Both the position numbers and the translations under genes were made by a program. Below are positions 29,223 to 30,037 of a stretch of DNA of 30,037 nucleotides, piece by piece. This DNA is from Penium margaritaceum (Eukaryota; Streptophyta; Zygnematophyceae; Desmidiales; Peniaceae): the NCBI GenBank assembly GCA_023375785.1, contig SZWC01004933.1, positions 67,105 through 97,141 of the forward strand, in the 5' to 3' direction. The notes beneath the pieces were generated by a model that saw only the letters and a list, made by a program, of their open reading frames with translations, did no database searches and had not been told where the DNA came from. Every line of letters begins with the position of its first letter. Position 1 is the stretch's first letter.

Positions 29223-29410
29223 TGCATGCAGAAAGCTGTGAACTTATTGCCTAAATATAACACTGCATCTCCTCTTGGCTCAAACGATCTTGGGAAGAAC
29301 AATCCAACAGCGGACAGTAGCTGGAGATGTGAGTACGTCATCAGAGAGATGAGGATGAGGCTACAATGACTAACATGTGCACAACTCACTCACGCACTCT
29401 CTAACGCCTG

Positions 29411-30037
29411 TCACTCACCACGTGGACGCTCCCAGAGATCCCAACTAGCAGGATCCTGGGTGTCACTCTCATCAGACTCAGAGGGTGCAGGAGTGGAGAA
29501 GACGCTACCGAATGCTCCATGGCTGAGCAAGGAGAGAGAGGCTAATCCCCCTACATCTGGGAGGTGCCAGAGGTCCCAACCAGCAGACTCCGAAATAGTA
29601 CAGGTGGAGAGGATGGTGTTGGAGGATCCTGGAGTGGAGAGTGGAGATGGAGCTGGAGCTGTGTGTAGGACACTCACTCCTACAGTCGGTACAGTAACTG
29701 CACACTCCAATGTGCGCAGATGCTCCTGTGCTATAACCCACTCACCCTGGAGAAGAGAGGCGCGCTCACGCATCTCGGCATGATCCTCCTGAGTCACTGT
29801 GCGAAGCTCAAACTCAACATCCTCAAGCACTGCCATCATCTCACTGTACGTGGTGGACAAGGAGTCAACCACTCTCCGGAGTACCATCACCTCCATCTTT
29901 GCTGCTCAAAGCTGAGTGGCTACAGGTGCTGTGCCTCCTGAAGCAAAATGTCTCAAGGTATCCAAGGACTGAGACAAATGGTCATCTGAAGGACGTGGAT
30001 GCTGGATAACCTGTGAGGTAGGAGGCGTGCAAGACTC
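29411..30037 (-). CDS. Partial 3' ORF of the Sirevirus-like element
   Basis: The minus-strand frame enters from the window edge (PPTSQVIQHPRPSDDHLSQS), meets one TGA near 29907 and is open from the ATG at 29896 to the stop at 29411. It has a probable coiled coil (SEMMAVLEDVEFELRTVTQE and following, residues 18-60), a Ser/Thr/Pro-rich middle, and two similar blocks (AGWDLWHLP and ASWDLWERP) near the C-terminus. It has no RT, RNase H or integrase motif although it lies just upstream of the polypurine tracts. It may be the extra ORF some Sireviruses carry after pol, or gag brought close to the 3' LTR by an internal deletion. Confidence 0.5.

Noticed and set aside
29042..29389. 115-codon minus-strand frame over the Sirevirus-like 3' end
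   Set aside because: It crosses the polypurine tract and the LTR boundary and has no domain, so it is unlikely to be translated.

Overview
The window reads as a transposon graveyard from a plant nuclear genome; I see no host gene. Reasons: plant-type LTR retrotransposons primed by initiator tRNA-Met (TGGTATCAGAGC), a chromodomain Gypsy element, a MULE transposase gene with spliceosomal introns, a Sirevirus-like Copia end, and nonsense codons that are almost all TAG at former CAG or CTGG sites, as expected from deamination of plant CHG methylation. The species cannot be named from the sequence.

Layout. 375-1262: a short non-autonomous MULE-like element full of hairpins. About 1548-7965: a larger MULE of the same family. 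Its ends carry inverted arrays of a CCATATCC-like motif every 30 bp or so, and its minus-strand transposase gene (7093-4166) is modelled as four exons with one continuous 903-codon frame broken only by 7 TAG and 1 TAA. About 8200-10900: a minus-strand Gypsy chromovirus remnant (linker, RNase H, integrase, GPF/Y, chromodomain) whose RT core is missing and whose RT tail lies inverted. 11303-18760: Copia-1 (5' LTR, PBS, leader, gag, protease, integrase, RT, RNase H), decayed and without a 3' LTR. 18890-26997: Copia-2, complete with both LTRs, PBS, polypurine tract and GCCTC target-site duplications, related to Copia-1. 27003-28297: non-coding, CAACTACA-rich sequence with a PBS-like site. 28298-30037: the 3' end of a third, minus-strand, Sirevirus-like Copia element with an LTR full of repeats, three GGGGGAG tracts and an extra coiled-coil ORF running off the window.

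Assembly. One 726-bp N gap (12128-12853) lies in the Copia-1 leader. Three single-N positions (1695, 14171, 19386) are each flanked by near-identical direct copies of 232, 335 and 271 bp. These are unmerged contig overlaps, not biological duplications; removing the 19386 copy makes the two Copia-2 LTRs the same length (639 bp).

The domains of each element once worked together: transposase with its end arrays, and gag, protease, integrase, RT and RNase H with LTRs and priming sites. All appear inactive now. The most informative signals are the TAG-only nonsense pattern, the helically spaced motif arrays at the MULE ends, and the iterated polypurine tracts and LTR repeats of the third Copia element.
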